A DNA stretch of 64,000 nt. It comes from Penicillus capitatus (taxonomy: Eukaryota > Chlorophyta). The position numbers and the translations under genes are program-made. This document shows positions 26,032 through 36,922 of this stretch, piece after piece. The stretch covers positions 62,001-126,000 of the forward strand of contig OZ287698.1 in assembly GCA_965649825.1 (NCBI GenBank). The letters run 5' to 3'. The notes beneath the pieces were generated by a model that worked only from the letters and a program-made list of their open reading frames with translations, was not told the DNA's origin and searched no databases. Each line of letters starts with the position of its first letter. Position 1 is the stretch's first letter.

Positions 26032-27640
26032 ATGTCGGGTCGTCATCCTTTGGGCGTCCAGCCCTGGGGCAATTTCTACGTCGACCCTCAGCCGCCAACG
26101 CGCGATGCTGGACTGGGCCGTCTCGCCGTTCTCTCAGATGTCCTTCTGCTTAAAGTACTGGACACTGTGGATCCTCGATCTCTCGCTCGTCTTGCCGCGA
26201 CCAGCAGAGTCTTGAGATGCTTTGGTTACTGCGAAGAGTTCTGGAAGAGATTTGTCCTTGAAGTAAGTGCGGATCTTTAGTGGCTATGGACAAGGGTGAG
26301 TCATTCTTTGCGGTGAGGAATACGAGGGAGATTTTGAATTTCGTGGCAATTGGCGAGATACTTATATTGTGACACTGGTCGGGGAGCTACAACGGCAACA
26401 GATGCCACACATGCGTCCTGTGGAAGGCTTTTACTCAGATCTCCTCTTTCAGCCATGGTTCTGTGCACATGTGTCTATTCCTGACGAATGGCTGGCGATA
26501 GATAACATCTGCCGTTGCCAAAATCTATCTATGGAAACATTTCGACGCCGATTCGAAGAACCAAACATTCCTGTTGTCTTAACAGACGTCACCGATACAT
26601 GGAAAGCACGGACATCGTGGAACAGGGCATACTTTCGAGAGATTTTCAAGGATCACGAAGTTGTTGTCGGCAACTACCATATGAAATTTGAGAACTATCT
26701 GCGGTACTGTGATGCGCAGCAGGACGAGATGCCACTCTATCTCTTTGACAAAGCCATCTTCGACAAGTGTCCATGTCTTAAGAACGACTTCGCCGTCCCC
26801 GACGTCTTTTCAGAAGATCACTTCTCCTGTCTCGAAAACCGTCCAGACTACAGGTTGCTTTCATCGGGTGTCCGTCTGACAACGAGCGCGTTTGGTGTTG
26901 GTCTCAGGTGGCTGATCATGGGTCCCGAGAGATCCGGATCCTCTTTTCATAAGGATCCCAATTCCACATCGGCGTGGAATGCTGTGATCCGTGGATCGAA
27001 GAAATGGATTCTGTATCCACCCCATACACTGCCACCAGGTGTGCACGAGAGCACAGACCACTCAGAGGTGGCTACATCGATTTCATTAGTGGAATGGTTC
27101 CTCAATTTTTATCCCGAAACGCAAACGCGCAAAGTAACCTATAGACTGCAGATGTCAATGCATGAGGGCGTGTCTTTGGCTCGTTGCAGGTGAAGCCAAT
27201 CGAATGCGTCGTGCAAGAAGGAGAGGTCTTGTTCATTCCCCAAGGATGGTGGCACATGGCTCTGAATTTGGAGGAATCCATTGCTATCACACAGAACTTC
27301 GCGAGCTCTGTCACATTGCCGAATGTCCTCAGCTTCTTGAAGACCAGAAAAGAGGAACTCGTATCAGGACTGCCACTCGAACAGAGGTTTCACATGGATC
27401 ATACCTTCAGACTCTTTGATGGTTGCAATGTCCAGAGCTCGACTCTACGACGAGTTTACAGCTGCTTTGCACAAGACATGCCCAGAGGTACTAACAGGCG
27501 CCATAGAGCGGGAACGTGGACAGAAGCAGTCACGTCTCTCTCAACTATTGTCTGATGGACAATCACTGACAGCAGAAGGAAAGAATTCTAAAAAGGAACG
27601 AATAGATTCATCATCATCCTTCAAATTTGGCTTCTTCTGA
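26032..27640 (+). CDS. F-box plus JmjC domain protein (JMJ22/JMJD6-like dioxygenase)
   Basis: Exons 26032-26262, 26318-26853, 26908-27133, 27190-27386 and 27436-27640 sum to 1395 nt, giving 464 residues. The N-terminus carries an F-box-like segment (LAVLSDVLLLKVLDTVDPRS). Then comes the JMJD6-subfamily entry block (NLSMETFRRRFEEPNIPVVL) and a cupin with the iron ligands: His-x-Asp in SSFHKDPNSTSAW and the second His in FIPQGWWHMALNLEES. The 2-oxoglutarate lysine is probably in GSKKWILYPP. Such Fe(II)/2-oxoglutarate enzymes hydroxylate lysine or demethylate arginine or RNA-bound substrates; which applies here is not shown by sequence. The tail is Ser/Lys-rich. The ATG is 67 bp after the ABCF stop, same strand. 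Confidence 0.9.
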
Positions 27641-27741
27641 ATAGAAGGCGGCCATCGGCTGGTCATTTGGGTAAATGAAAACTCTGGCAGTTTCTGAAAT
27701 CGATGCATCGTGGCTGACAGACATCGACAATCGATGATAAC

Positions 27742-28483
27742 ATGACCGTCACTTTCAGATGCCATTGCTGCTTGTCGTTTCAAACTGGCGCATCGCAGAG
27801 ATCGGCTACGGTCCTAAGCGTTCGTCCTTCCGTCCATCACGACGCCCTGGCGGCGGCATATCTCATGCAAGAAAGAGCCGTTACCACCTCTCTCTTTCTC
27901 AGACGCTCGAGGTTCCAGGTGTCCTGCAAGGCGAATACGGATAAGAGAGAGAAGAGAAATAGCACGGGTCGGTCTCTGTGTGGAAGATCTCATCTCCTGA
28001 GAGAGTGGTTGGCACTGCATAGGCGAAAAGACACGTCGAGCCATACTCCTAGGCGCTCTGCCGATCGGAGTGGGTGCCTGCGTCGAAGTCTTGTCACGCC
28101 CACCGATCGTCAAACCTTTCAAAACACGAAAAGAAATCCAAATTCGAAAGGAAAAAGCAGCCGTAGTGCCTCCTATGAGGTTTAGTCTCGACCAGCATCT
28201 GCTGTAGATTCTCCTTGAAAAAGCAAACGAGGCAATGGGAGTCAAAAACTACGCACGAGCTGTTGATCTCTATACCGCCGTCATTGAATTGGCTCCTCGA
28301 AGCTATGTTCTCTGCATGAAAGCGCTTTTGGGACGAAGAGATGCCTATCTGGAACTTGGACTTAATAGGAGATCATCGAGTGATGCCCGACGAGAATTTG
28401 GATGGGGAAGAGGAATACGTTGGCCAGGATGGTATATCATCACTGCCATTGTTATCCGAAACGAATTCATGTGTGATGAATGA
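27742..28483 (+). CDS. Plastid-targeted small TPR protein (approximate model)
   Basis: Exons 27742-27967, 28023-28162 and 28208-28483 keep one frame, giving up to 213 residues. Residues 1 to about 60 are acid-poor and Arg/Ser-rich, ending near RFQVSCKA, typical of a transit peptide. A hydrophobic segment (AILLGALPIGVGACVEVL) could be a membrane anchor. Then one clear tetratricopeptide repeat: LLEKANEAMGVKNYARAVDL, continuing YTAVIELAP. The C-terminal 35 residues after LELG are doubtful. A second frame from there reads acidic (PDENLDGEEEYVGQ) and runs to about 28508, so another intron or frame choice may apply. Function is not deducible. Confidence 0.5.
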
Positions 28484-28786
28484 CGAGTTCGGCCCTTTGT
28501 TTTGTTAGTGTTCTGTATAGCTTGTCGATATTCTCACCTCCTCTAAGAACAGAGAGACGGACTTGATGTTATCTATCTTCAGACCGGGCCGCTGTTATCG
28601 TCTGTCAGATCGTTCCTTACTCTTTCCCATACAACGGCGAGGATGTGGGATTTGTTCTCGCCTCGCTGTCGCCACGCGTTGCCAACGATCTAAGTTTTTG
28701 TTCGGCACAGATCGCACCGTTGCCCCGGCGGTTACACGATAGATAATCATGCCTGCCTAAAATGCGTCGTTTTATACGATACCTTC
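28484..28786. other. Intergenic region upstream of ClpR
   Basis: About 300 bp; no gene or strong repeat seen. Confidence 0.5.
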
Positions 28787-29849
28787 ATGACTCCTCACGC
28801 TTCTCTCCTGTCCCTGCGTGCGCGCGGTCTCGTGCGGAGATCCGAGCGACGTCGCTTAATATGCCGAAACTCCATGGGTGTGCACTTGGACCCGCCGGAA
28901 TACGACGCGTCGAAGTCTAAGATTCGTCTGGATCCACCAAAGCACGCCTATGGCCTCTCCGTTGGTCAGATGGCGGCACTAGGTCTGACAGGAGACCAAG
29001 TGCAGAAACGATTTCAAGTCGAAGCAGTAAACACAACCTCGCTCGCATAACAGAATTCCTGACAGAGGTTTCTCATAGGATGCTCTGACAGCAAAAGCAC
29101 ATCTGGGAGGAGAAAGTCTGAGCGAGCACACCCGAATCGCCACGCGCATGGCCGTAGGTCGTCCCTCCAAGAAATCTCCGCCAGATCTCCCCTCACTCAT
29201 TTTGGATGGACGCATCGTCTACATCGGTCTGCCACTGGTTCCCAACGTCACAGAACTTGTGGTCTCTGAGCTCCTCTGGCTGAACTATGATCAGGCAGAT
29301 CAGCCCGTCTATATCTACATCAATTCAACTGGATCTCAGACGCCCGATGGACAAGTTGTCGGGTTTGAAACAGAGACGTTTGCCATTCTGGACACTATGG
29401 CTTACATTCGCCCCACAAAATACACCATTGCTTTGGCACAGGCCCATGGAAATGCAGCTCTGATTTTGGCCTCGGGCAAGAGGGGTCAGCGTTTTTGTAT
29501 GCCCCATACGCATATCAAGCTCCAGGCACCGATCATGAATCAGTCGTACGATGTCTCGACCAATGCAACGATCAAAGCAAACGAGCTGCAGTCGTGCACC
29601 GACACATACATCGAAATGTTAAGTGAGTTCACTGGACGGGATCCGGAGACAGTGAGAAAGGAGAGTGCCAGAGATAAGTATTACACGCCCGAAGCTGCCA
29701 TTGAATACGGTCTGATCGACAAGGTCATCAAAACCCAAGACACCGTGATGTTGGAGAGGGACTACGATCAGATGTTGGCCGAAAACCAGATAGCGCAAAG
29801 CCGTGCAGCAGGACGTGGTGGTGACGAGCCCTCCACAGGTTCTGAGTAA
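28787..29849 (+). CDS. Non-catalytic plastid Clp protease ring subunit (ClpR)
   Basis: ClpR proteins are inactive relatives of ClpP that share the plastid Clp ring. Exons 28787-29017 and 29079-29849 (intron 61 nt) give 333 residues. The N-terminus (MTPHASLLSLRARGLVRR) is a transit peptide. The ClpP fold is clear: GRIVYIGLPLVPNVTELVV, PVYIYINSTGSQ, FAILDTMAYI, GKRGQRFCMPHTHIKLQAP, YTPEAAIEYGLIDKV. The catalytic Ser position reads HGNAALILASG instead of GxAASM, and the catalytic His region has IKLQAP instead of IHQP, so two triad residues are missing. A TGSQTPDGQVVGFETE insert resembles the extended loop of plant ClpR4. Its stop is 4 bp from that of convergent RbcX. Confidence 0.92.
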
Positions 29850-29853
29850 ACCG

Positions 29854-30514
29854 TCAGTCCTCGTCGAACGTGGCAGTCGTTTCAACGAGATCTCTCATAA
29901 GAGTGAGATTGTCTTTTTCTATATCAGCCACTGTAACTCTCTTGCAATTCTCCCATTCAAAATCTTCCTCGCAGTACGCAGACCGCACTTCCATAACGCG
30001 AACAGCTAGACCAACCAATGCAGCTTGATGGATCAGCTTGCAGATAACGAAGGCGACCATACCGATGAGCTTATCTTTTTGGGCCAACTGCCTCAGCCAT
30101 GCATTGCAGTCCATTTTGGACAGATCGCCAATGCAATCCTGCAGAGCTGCAAATCCTTTCGTATTGTAGCTTGCAAGGCTGCCACGTCCTGAACCCTCCA
30201 GCTGAGCCATGATGGCCCTTGAAAAGTGAACCGATAGCACAGTGTTGCGAAGAATCGTCGTCTGGCATTGGATCGGTCTTACCTGGCCGCACAGAATGTG
30301 AATAGCTTTTTCAAAGCCTGTCCTGCTTTCTTCTCGGGGCTGATGCCTCCAAAACTGTTAAAAAGATAAACATTGCGTGATGAGTCTGTGTAGGTACGTG
30401 CCTTTCGGAAGGGACATAGAGATCGCTCGTTGTTACACGTCTTGTCCGACCGAGGGGACGTTTTGACAGGCACCTGAGATGCAGCGAATCCGATCGCACA
30501 CCGCTGCTAAACAT
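29854..30514 (-). CDS. RbcX: RbcX, Rubisco assembly chaperone (plastid-targeted)
   Basis: RbcX binds the C-terminal peptide of the Rubisco large subunit and helps form RbcL8 cores. Exons 30402-30514, 30283-30354 and 29854-30217 sum to 549 nt, giving 182 residues. The first 30 residues (MFSSGVRSDSLHLRC...) form an Arg/Ser-rich transit peptide. The mature part starts DLYVPSE, then ISPEKKAGQALKKLFTF. The diagnostic C-terminal block is MEVRSAYCEEDFEWENCKR followed by LMRDLVET, nearly the plant RbcX2 pattern. The region between (LSKMDCNAWLRQLAQKDKL) is about as long as in other RbcX proteins but more divergent. The first intron (30355-30401, 47 nt) appears to be GC-AG. The gene lies tail to tail with ClpR. 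Confidence 0.9.
30355..30401 (-). other. GC-AG intron in RbcX
   Basis: The donor reads AG|GCACG and the acceptor TTTTTAACAG. Frame continuity (VPSE-S-FGGISPEKK) requires this GC donor; the nearby GT at CAC|GTACC is out of phase. Confidence 0.65.
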
Positions 30515-31367
30515 CGCGACAGTCCTTGGCAACAAACCGTTCCAGTGACAAGACGTCTCTATCTGTTGTGACGCTATCGCACTATTGCGTAAGCAAAGCA
30601 CTCGATCGTGAAGCATGGAGAACGCTCCAATGTGTGATGGCGATGTTTTGAAGAAGGCGAAGAAATGTGACGAATTAAACACGTCCTCTTTGATTTCTAA
30701 GTCTTTGGCAGCATTCGAAGAATTAAGATGTCTTTCGTTTACAGATCGCATTCCACTGAACATGGGGGCACACTAGCTGCTTCAGAAAGTGATGGCTGCA
30801 TTGGACGCCCGTCTCACATGTGTCAGGAAGACGACGGGTCACCTTGACGCGCATCTGAATCTGATCAACAGACCATGATTTGCGAGTGATGTCTCTAGCG
30901 CTATGGGAATCTCACAGTACGTTGTGAGTGGACGATACCGACAAGACAAGGAACGTGCCGTGGTCTTCGATTCACAATTGCCGCAGCCTGTACCGATCTG
31001 TGAAATCTGCAGTTCAAGAAAAGGCTCTGTTTACGCGTCGCGCCTCCGAATCTGTCAGCGGCACACATGTCTGGGCCTCCTTTTCCGTAAGTTCGCTCCG
31101 ACGGTGATGACAACTGCAGACACAAAGCGTCACGTGCCTTTGTCAAAGATATCTTGACGGCAGCACTTATGAGAGGACATCTCCGGATTTTCGCACGCCT
31201 GTGCATTTACCCATGGCAGACTATACGTCAATCCCCAATACGGATTCATTCTTAGACCGATCGCCAAGGTAGTCAAATCGTCCGCCGTCGTTTCGCGTCG
31301 ATAAAGAGACAAGGTGGAGGACAAACGTTAAAGTGCTGGCTGACAGCTGACCGCGCCTGCCAGATAG
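30515..31367. other. Unresolved stretch between RbcX and an alpha/beta hydrolase gene, possibly one or two small genes
   Basis: On the plus strand, an ATG at 30615 opens MENAPMCDGDVLKKAKKCDEL, and 30780-30877 reads a helical peptide (LLQKVMAALDARLTCVRKTT). The two could be joined across an intron ending near 30771, but no GT donor in the first exon keeps the second in frame. A second plus-strand frame starts at 30903 (MGISQYVVSGRYRQDKERAV) and opens like ribosomal protein eL20, but the resemblance fails after about 15 residues. Minus-strand frames of similar length exist. I cannot choose between them. Confidence 0.3.
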
Positions 31368-32340
31368 ATGACGTTTCGTTTGCATCCACCTCGTTTGCAA
31401 CACCACCCCTGCATCTGTCGATTGTCTTATCGTCGCAGGAGAGTCGTTATGGAAGCGCAGACTCCGCGGAAGCAACGTGAAAGGAGAGTCGAGTTCTGTA
31501 ATGGCCGAGGGGAAAAACTCGTCGGGACGCTAGTTGAGGCACCGACGGCGAAAACCGTTGTTCTGTGCCATGGATACAGTGATAACAGAGACACAGCGAT
31601 ACTCCAAGCACTTGCCGAACGGATCGATGAGATCCCGCTGTCTTCTTTTCGCTTTGATTTTTCTGGAAATGGAGAGAGTGAAGGGACATTTGAATATGGG
31701 AACTACTGGGAAGAAGTGGAAGACATTCGCAGCGCTGTCAAATACTTAAGAACTGAGAACCGGGAGATTTATGCACTGATCGGTCAGTCGCCACAGTTTT
31801 TTGACACTCGAGATGGTGATGACGTGGCATCTTACAGGACACAGCAAGGCAGGAGGTGATGTGTTGCTCTATGCGTCTCGGTACGACGATGTTCCTGTAA
31901 TTATCAACATCAGCGGAAGATTTCATATGAAGAAAGGGATTGAGGAGAGATTCGGATCAGATATTTTTGATCGACTGGAACGTGAAGGTCAGGTGGAGGT
32001 GCCCCGAAAACTTCCTAATCGTGAAATGAGTTCCTTCATGCTTACTAAGAAAGTGAGATTACGAAGAGTTCGTTAAAATGTGCGAGTAACGAGAATGTGT
32101 CAGTCAATGGATAGTCGTTTGAATTTGGACATGGGAAGTGCCGTGAAGAAGATAACGAAGAGCCGTGTCCTGACGGTTCATGGAAAAGCGGACGTCACCA
32201 TTTCCGTGGAAGATGCTAAAGATTTTGCATCATGTATTGCGCAACATGAGTTGGCGGTAATCGACGAAGCGGATCATAACTTTACGCAACAGAAGCATCT
32301 CCAGGCTCTTGTGGAAAAGAGCATTGCATTCCTTCTCTGA
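31368..32340 (+). CDS. Alpha/beta hydrolase (serine esterase-like), possibly organelle-targeted
   Basis: Exons 31368-31782, 31838-32052 and 32104-32340 sum to 867 nt, giving 288 residues. The leader (MTFRLHPPRLQHHPCICRLSY, many Arg, no acids) may be a targeting peptide; a second in-frame ATG (MEAQTPRKQRE) follows at about residue 28. The fold signatures are TVVLCHGYSDNRD (oxyanion region), RFDFSGNGESEG, then the nucleophile elbow ALIGHSKAGGDVLLYAS formed across the first intron, VINISGRF, the acid in RVLTVHGKADVTISVEDA and the catalytic His in DEADHNFT. The elbow reads G-H-S-K-A, the variant found in plant hydrolases related to feruloyl/bacterial-type esterases. The substrate is unknown. Confidence 0.85.
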
Positions 32341-34249
32341 TCGCATCACAGGCACATATCAATCAATGTACGACGGTTAACATGACTGTCGACAGATCAT
32401 GCAGATCAATCAGTAAAGTGAATACACGATTTCAATGAATGTGTATCATTGTCACCGCGGAAGTGCCGCGCCAAACGATAACAGCGGAAGACTTGTTACA
32501 GTGTTCGGAGAAGGTGAGATAAGGTTCAAACTGTTCGTTATATACTCGCATGGTGACGTAACCCTTCTAGAATGGTGAGTCAGCTCGTGTTCAGGGCCAG
32601 AGAAAGACATCCCAAGACGCAGTTGACAAAACAGGCAGCGCCCCTGCGCACGGCTGACCCCCACAGAACAAGGCAGTGTCACATCGCTCGGCGACAATCA
32701 TACTTGGTGATGGACTGAAGCGACGGCATTAGGAGACGAGTCTGTGGAATCGAAAAAAACAACTAATTTAATCCGCGTTCGTTTTTTGCTGCCTCGAGAC
32801 GCGCATGAGCTCCGATGGCGACCGAACCACTGCGCTCCGCGCATGACAGTCTGGTTTCGGAGTTAGGCTAGGTTTTCTGGTCTTGGTGCTCGTGCAAGGG
32901 CAGTTGCGGTTCAAATGCGCTCTGGGGCCGAATCGCGGCCACACAAACCAACATCCATGGAAGCGTCTGCAGAAGATGCGTTGTCCGAATCGGAGCCGTA
33001 AGCACAGTCATGGTGGGTGGGCTTGGCTCTGGACGCTCATCTTTCGAGCCAAACTGCCGCCAGTGTTGGTACCCGAGCCGAATGAACATCGCGAAGCCTG
33101 TGACGGCGCGTTCGTCTGCGCGACAGCCGTCCTTGAGGAAGCCGGAGAGTTGGCCGTCTTTGTCGTAAGTCAATTTGGCCGACTACTCTGGTCACCGCTC
33201 GTCTTCACGGAGGGTTTCGTCGCCGCAGCTGTTGACCTCGTCCAAAGCCTCCGCGAAGTGGAAACGGTGGCCCTAGTAGCGTGCTGTGGTTCGCGGGGGA
33301 CGAACGTCGTCCCATGGGGTTTGCTGCGCCTAGTGACAGTGCAGTATATGCAGTAGTCACGTCGCCAGACGCAGCCATCGGAACGGTTGAGTCGACGCGT
33401 AACCACCGTGGCGCGCTGGCCATTGGTCGCGACGAATGTTCGCCTCCGACCTGCCTTTCCAATAATGGTCGGACGATGGTTGCCGAGCATGGGCCGAAGA
33501 TCCCAGCCGTTAGACATAAGGTTAAGGAACTGTTAGCATTGCCTATAATTTCGCGTAGGCACGTTTCAAAACAGATAAACGAGGCGAGGACAAACCCTTA
33601 CAATGGTCTGGAAACTTCGAGGTTCAACAACGACGATCGAATGGTATGTTCCAACGCATCAACTTTAAGCTAATCCTGAATTCGAAGGTTCGGGACGCTT
33701 CCGGCCCCATCGATCTTATCTGTCTTATCTTACGCCGCTCACAAGAACCCACAAACCATTTTGAGTATTTATCGAGAACAGTTGCTGCAAGATAGTTCTC
33801 GAGTTCTTGTTGGTACAACTGAGTGCGTCGTAATCGTCGCCGGCGTGTGCCGTATCGACTCTAAGTTTCTGAAAAAGTTTACACGATCCCAAAAGTCCCC
33901 GTATTCTGTGGGCTGAGCGATTGCGATAAAACTCTCACGCCTGCCAGTCGTTCAGCTATTTTGATACCTTTGGTCGCGGATCCTGTCTTTTTCCGTACCG
34001 TCGACAACTGAAACGCAGCGATTGGTGCAGCAGGAACGCCGAATAGAATCGCGGATCGCCGAGCCAGAGTGTCGACGAAGGCGGCATTAGGAAGCGCTGC
34101 TCGTAGAGACGACGCCGACTACATCGGCTGCGTATACCTCTCCCATGGGCAAAAACGGATGACGTGTTGGTAATGCGATACGCCAAATCACTTGCAAACT
34201 GGTTGTCCGCCAAGACCGAAGAAGCCAAATTTCTCGAATCTTCAACAAT
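32341..34249. other. Unresolved 1.9-kb region
   Basis: From 32341 to about 32860 I see nothing. From about 32880 to 33670 the DNA is richer in GC, and long frames are open on both strands: plus-strand 32883-33356, containing VDLVQSLREVETVALVACCG, and plus-strand 33281-33673, with an ATG at 33316 (MGFAAPSDSAVYAVV) that looks the most natural. Antisense frames of 85-115 residues overlap them. 33700-34230 carries short minus-strand frames, one of them (about 33956-34228) Arg/Ser-rich. I could neither recognise a family nor build a closed exon model, nor see terminal repeats or transposase or reverse-transcriptase motifs. Confidence 0.35.
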
Positions 34250-36739
34250 CTACGTGTCACATTTTTTGTTGAGAATTTCGAAAATCTCTTGTTGCCATTC
34301 GAGTTTCAAACGATTGCTGTCATCAATGCGCTGCAAAACATCCGGATGATCTTTTTGAAACGTGAAAAGAACATCAGATAGATAGGAGCTAATCTCATTT
34401 TTCGACATCTTCTTTGCCTGTTCCGTTCGCAACGCCAACAGGGTTACCGCCTTAAGCAAAATCCACGTGTTTAAGAAAGAAAGACAAGAAAGGAGTCACC
34501 TGATGAGACAAAGGAAAGAGAATCGTGCTCTTTTGGACGAGCGCTTGTTTCATGACTTCGATTCTCAAGTTCCAACTTTCAGAAACCGCATTCTCCGCCG
34601 ACGATCCAAACTGAAAAGCTGCCATCCGTCATCGTTTACCAAATCACTGCTACATAAATAGAATCATGGTTACCGTCGGCTGCTTGTGCCAATTCCAAAC
34701 GAATGGTGGGCGCCAAGTCTTCCAAAGCCGGAGGATATGCACGGGCTCCAATCCGAGAAACACTCTGCAATGGGTCCACAGACACACCGTCCTCTTCAAT
34801 CTCCTTAATCACGATCTAATGCAGGAGACGAATTCATTCAAAATAGTGTTTCCTGGAGAAAAAGAATATCAACCTGACCATCCGAAATCGACATGAATTC
34901 CTCGACAATAAAAGTCGGCAAAGAACTTGTATCTGAACTGCTGACTTCATCAGATGAGTCTCTTGGACGCAGTTTCTCTTTGAGCTTCGTTTTGAGTGTT
35001 TCCGACAACTTTGGATCTTTTTCGATAGCGTCGAGTTTGGTCTGGACTTCCTGGTAATGCTGTTGCTGTCCAGAAGCTGCCGAACCATTGACGACGGGGA
35101 CAAGCGTCATGGAACCGGCCCCCATAGATAGGGAAGCCTTGGAAGCCCGTTGAAGAACAGAGGAAAAGAACCTGCAAAAAGGACAGCGACAAAACACATT
35201 CCATTCTCAGTGCAATCAGTGTCAATGCCACACACCTTCGTCGCTCTGCTGTTTCAGAGGCCATGAGTGTCCCATCGATATCCACTAGATTCTCTTTCCC
35301 CTCTCCTTTCTCATTCCTGTCACATTATCCACGAATCTGACCAGCTCACAAATGCACGGAGCGAATGGTGTGTACGATGTCCGTCGAACATCGGCAACGA
35401 GTTCTTGCATCAGGTTCCAGACATCGATCAGTGGTTGGAGGCTGTCGACGATGACCAAGGCGTCTCCTCCTCCTTCATTCCGAATGCTTTCTGCAAGACA
35501 CTGATGATGTTCTCGAATGAAATTCCTGAGAGATACATGCCGCCAAATGCAAGTGCTGCACACAGGGAAGCGAATTGTTCTCCGAGCGATTCCTCGTCCG
35601 ATGCCGCCACAAAGACTGTCTCTTTTACACCTTCCAACTCTCGAAACCGTGACAGAATGGCATTCTGTTCCTCATTCGACTTTCCAACGCAGGCATAGAC
35701 GCGAGACACAGAGGTCGATGTCTGAGCAGCGAGCATGTGTTCGGCCAATCTGGACAGCTCCTGACGGTTCTCTGAGATCAACAAAATGCATTGTCCTCGA
35801 CCAATGGGCGTCAAGATGTCGATTCCCTAAACAAAAAGAACAAACACACCTTCGTTGAGACGCAGAACGCAACATTGTTCTCAGACCCTCCAACCTTGTG
35901 CTGCATCGAGAGAGGCTGAAAAATGCGTTGCCGATCTGAAATATCTAACTGCTTGTTGAGCAGTGGTATCGATTTCTCTCGTGGCTCGATGTGAACAAGC
36001 GTAGATAGAACATTTCCCAGAACCTCTCCCTTCATCCTGTGCTGCTCCGTGGCAATTTTTAAGAATTCGTAGCTCCGCCATCCATCTCTCTCTTCTGTCT
36101 GATACAAGCAGACGGGTGTGAGCGATCACAGACTGCAGTGGCAGTGACCTCGAAGATCTCGCCGCATAGACAACGGACGGTATCATCTGGAGCAGGAAAG
36201 TTGACATCTGCCACCAATGCGAAGCAAACATCTGTTGTGTGTCGCCACAAAAGAATGCTAGAAGACGTTTCTCTGGATATACTGCCGACACATTAGAGTC
36301 CTACCCGCGTTGTCCGTTCTGGAATGCAAGTTCTGTTCCCATTGGGGCCTCGGTCGAAATACCCTCAATCATGGCAATACCTTCTCGGACACCCAACACC
36401 TGTTCCACTGAAAAAGAATAGATGATTCCGAAGCTGCAAAGACGAACAGACTTTCCCAGAATCGAGAAAGGCCTCTTCCGCCGCTTCGCCCTTCTCTGTC
36501 ACAGCAGACCCATCCATGTCGTTCTCAACCTCCAGTCCATCTCGAGAGGCATTGTCGGAGCCAAAGATAGAGATTGGCAATTTCTCATGAAATGCATCGG
36601 AAGAAGAGGACGCTGCAGTACACAAAGATCCCAAACGCGTCTTTCTGGCGGGTGTCTTCGAGAGGAGAACATTTTGCGATCTCCGAGACGATCGTTCTGA
36701 GAACGGTGGAAAGAGGAAGCGTCGAGTAAGGAGGGCCAT
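34250..36739 (-). CDS. Divergent F1-ATPase alpha-subunit-like protein with a lost P-loop (approximate exon model)
   Basis: The N-terminus (MALLTRRFLFPPFSERSSRR) is an organelle targeting peptide. Exons then follow the alpha subunit order: FGIIYSFSVEQVLGVREGIA (beta barrel), GIDILTPIGRGQ (normally followed by the P-loop GDRQTGKT, here ISENRQELS), VYACVGKSNEEQNAI, ALVIVDSLQP (normally IIYDDLSKQ), FFSSVLQRASKASLSMGAGS, ISDGQVDILFLQETLF, SVSRIGARAY, LELAQAADGN and the C-terminal helical bundle (EISSYLSDVLFTFQKDHPDV). Between VPVVNGSAASG and FIVEEFMSISDGQ sits a charged Gln/Lys/Ser insert of about 55 residues where the alpha subunit has a short QAGDVSAYIPTN loop. Walker A Lys and Thr are gone, so nucleotide binding is probably lost. 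Whether it joins plastid or mitochondrial F1 is unknown. Exon joins near 36420 and 34700 are unresolved. Confidence 0.7.
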
Positions 36740-36760
36740 GATGACGACGATACAGGGGGC

Positions 36761-36771
36761 ACGTCACATCA
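36761..36771 (-). promoter_or_regulatory. TGATGTGACGT element upstream of the F1-alpha-like gene
   Basis: On the coding strand the site reads TGATGTGACGT, 22 bp before the ATG. The same 11-mer lies upstream of two other minus-strand starts (49884, 58938), with a one-base variant at 3066. Confidence 0.45.
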
Positions 36772-36922
36772 CCCTTACCTCAAGGCATCTTCACGGCGCG
36801 TGTCCATTTGGCCGAAGAGCACAAATTGTGTTTGCGTTACGAGTGTGCGTACGTGCAACGTCGTTTCTTCCTTCGACGCTCGTTTCACCAACCTCGCGGC
36901 GACCTATTCGTTTTATGGACGT

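Noticed and set aside
30903-31157. Possible ribosomal protein eL20 (starts MGISQYVVSGRYR)
   Set aside because: The first residues resemble the family but the conserved continuation (KxWYFxR-type block) is absent in all frames.
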